Source: Nocardioides renjunii (GTDB lineage: Bacteria; Actinomycetota; Actinomycetes; Propionibacteriales; Nocardioidaceae). From it: a stretch of 64,000 nucleotides of DNA. Position 1 is the stretch's first letter. Each line of letters begins with the position of its first letter. The translations under genes and the position numbers were made by a program. Of this stretch, positions 62,968 to 64,000 are shown piece by piece. The notes under the pieces are model-generated. The model had not been told where the DNA came from and ran no database searches. It saw only the letters and a program-made list of their open reading frames with translations. The stretch is from positions 2,046,001 to 2,110,000 of the forward strand of contig NZ_CP141058.1 in the NCBI RefSeq assembly GCF_034661175.1, written 5' to 3'.

Positions 62968-63873
62968 ATGCACGACCCCGCTGCACCCGACCGCGCCGCG
63001 CGGGGTCGCGAGATCGCGCTGCTGACCAATCCCACCGCCGGCGGCGGCAGGGGCGCGCGCTACCGCGACGTGGCGCTGGCGCGGCTGCGCGAGAGCGGCT
63101 TCGTGGTGCGCAACCTCGAGGGCCGCGACGCCGACGAGGCCGCCGACCTCGCCCGCGGCTGCGTCGCCGACGGCGTCGAGGCGCTCGTGCTGTGCGGTGG
63201 GGACGGGCTGGTGCACCTGGGCGTGCAGGCGGTGGCCGGCACCGGCGTGCCGCTCGGCCTGATCCCCAGCGGCACCGGCAACGATTTCGCGCGCTACCTC
63301 GGCCTGCCCCGCGCCGACCCGGTCGCGGCGGCCGACCGCGTCATCGCCTCGCGCCGGCGCACGATCGACCTCGCCCGGAGCGGCGACCGCTGGTTCGTCA
63401 CCGTGCTGGCCGCCGGCTTCGACGCGATCGTCAACGAGCGGGCCAACGCGATGGCGTGGCCGCGGGGTCAGATGCGCTACAACCTGGCCACCCTCGCCGA
63501 GCTGCGCACGTTCCGGCCCATCCCTTACGTCCTCCAGCTCGACGGCGAGTCCGCGGAGCACGAGGCGATGCTCGTCGCCGTCGGCAACGGCCCGTCGTTC
63601 GGCGGTGGCCTGCGGATCACCGAGGGCGCGCTGCTCGACGACGGGCTGCTCGACGTCGTGGTCATCACGCGGATGAGCAAGACCAAGCTGGTGCGGTCCT
63701 ACCCGCGCCTGTTCACGGGAAGGATCGACGGTGTGGCCGAGTACGTCCACCGGCGGGTCAGGTCGGTGACCGTCGCCGCGCCCGGCATCGTCTCGTACGC
63801 CGACGGCGAGCGCTTCGGGCCGCTGCCGCTCACGATCGACTGCGTGCCCGGCGCCCTGGAGGTGGTGGCATGA
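62968..63873 (+). CDS. Diacylglycerol kinase family lipid kinase (second copy)
   Basis: 301-residue enzyme of the DAGK/YegS family. Motifs are LLTNPTAGGGRGARY, VLCGGDGLVHLGVQAV (nucleotide loop), LGLIPSGTGNDFARYLGLP, LAAGFDAIVNERANAM and AVGNGPSFGGGLRITEGALLDDGLLDVVVITRM. This is the kind with FGGG and DDG in the C-terminal half, as in the mycobacterial gene next to tatC. Paralogous to the protein at 5948-6898. Substrate not known. Confidence 0.92.
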   Translation: MHDPAAPDRAARGREIALLTNPTAGGGRGARYRDVALARLRESGFVVRNLEGRDADEAADLARGCVADGVEALVLCGGDGLVHLGVQAVAGTGVPLGLIPSGTGNDFARYLGLPRADPVAAADRVIASRRRTIDLARSGDRWFVTVLAAGFDAIVNERANAMAWPRGQMRYNLATLAELRTFRPIPYVLQLDGESAEHEAMLVAVGNGPSFGGGLRITEGALLDDGLLDVVVITRMSKTKLVRSYPRLFTGRIDGVAEYVHRRVRSVTVAAPGIVSYADGERFGPLPLTIDCVPGALEVVA

Positions 63874-63934
63874 GCACCCCACGACGTTCTTCTCCTCCGC
63901 TCCGCTTCTCCGAAGAACGCCGAGGGGACCCCGC

Positions 63935-64000
63935 ATGACCGAGGACCAGGACCAGGACCTGACGCCGGCGGAGCGCTACGCGGCGTTCCAGCGGGAGAAG
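63935..64000 (+). CDS. Start of a DEAD/DEAH helicase-like gene (partial)
   Basis: Only 22 codons are present: MTEDQDQDLTPAERYAAFQREK. The PAERYAAF segment and the position after tatA-tatC and a lipid kinase fit the HelY-type helicase that occupies this place in mycobacteria (Rv2092c). The helicase motifs would lie beyond the window, so the call is by context. A short inverted repeat, CGTTCTTC/GAAGAACG, lies just upstream (63884-63919). Confidence 0.45.
   Translation, partial: MTEDQDQDLTPAERYAAFQREK

Overview
The window is high-GC actinobacterial DNA. It carries a complete Pup-proteasome locus (arc, dop, pup, prcB, prcA, pafA, pafB, pafC), the mycothiol ligase gene mshC, and tatA-tatC. The gene content suggests a Nocardioides-like member of the Propionibacteriales; that placement is inferred from gene content, not computed. 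Much of the order (uppP, phosphomutase, DUF3090, SCO1664-like kinase, mshC, PAC2, metH, then recB-like, trmI, arc, dop, pup, prcBA, pafABC, tatAC, helicase) matches the arrangement known from Mycobacterium tuberculosis between Rv2136c and Rv2092c.

Layout. 0-8.5 kb: end of a peptide deformylase-like gene, fmt, rsmB, two MmcQ/YjbR proteins, a secreted protein, a LigD-type polymerase, a lipid kinase, rpe and a DUF427 protein. 8.6-21.7 kb: DUF5703, aldo/keto reductase, uppP, an MFS transporter, corA, then phosphomutase-DUF3090-SCO1664-mshC, an array of palindromes, PAC2 and metH. 21.7-46.2 kb: a block that interrupts the conserved order. It holds a GntP permease, small membrane and stress-type proteins, two DUF1269 paralogues, a six-gene minus-strand operon (DUF4203-like, flippase-like, glutaminase, M17 aminopeptidase, AbgT, SLC13), a large LuxR-type (LAL) regulator, a HAD phosphatase and a five-gene oligopeptide ABC operon. 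46.2-64 kb: RecB-like nuclease, M50 protease, trmI, the whole Pup-proteasome system, FKBP lipoprotein, pafBC, tatAC, a second lipid kinase and the start of a helicase.

Regulation visible in the sequence. Genes of the conserved part mostly start 6-9 bases after a TANNNT hexamer (TAGGGT, TAGGCT and similar) with no Shine-Dalgarno sequence, the signature of leaderless transcription. None of these is seen between 21.7 and 46 kb. There, genes have ribosome binding sites, and seven copies of a 17-bp dyad, TCNCCCG-N3-CGGGNGA, lie in gene junctions of the 23.8-35.9 kb stretch. This looks like an undescribed regulon of membrane, DUF1269 and lipoprotein genes next to the LAL regulator.

Other unusual structures are four tandem 50-bp palindromes plus two diverged relatives after mshC, a palindrome that contains both the start codons and the -10 boxes of divergent dop and a methyltransferase gene, a glutaminase reading frame that runs without a stop into an M17 aminopeptidase, and a proteasome alpha subunit with a long proline-rich tail. 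No rRNA, tRNA, CRISPR array, insertion sequence or prophage was seen.
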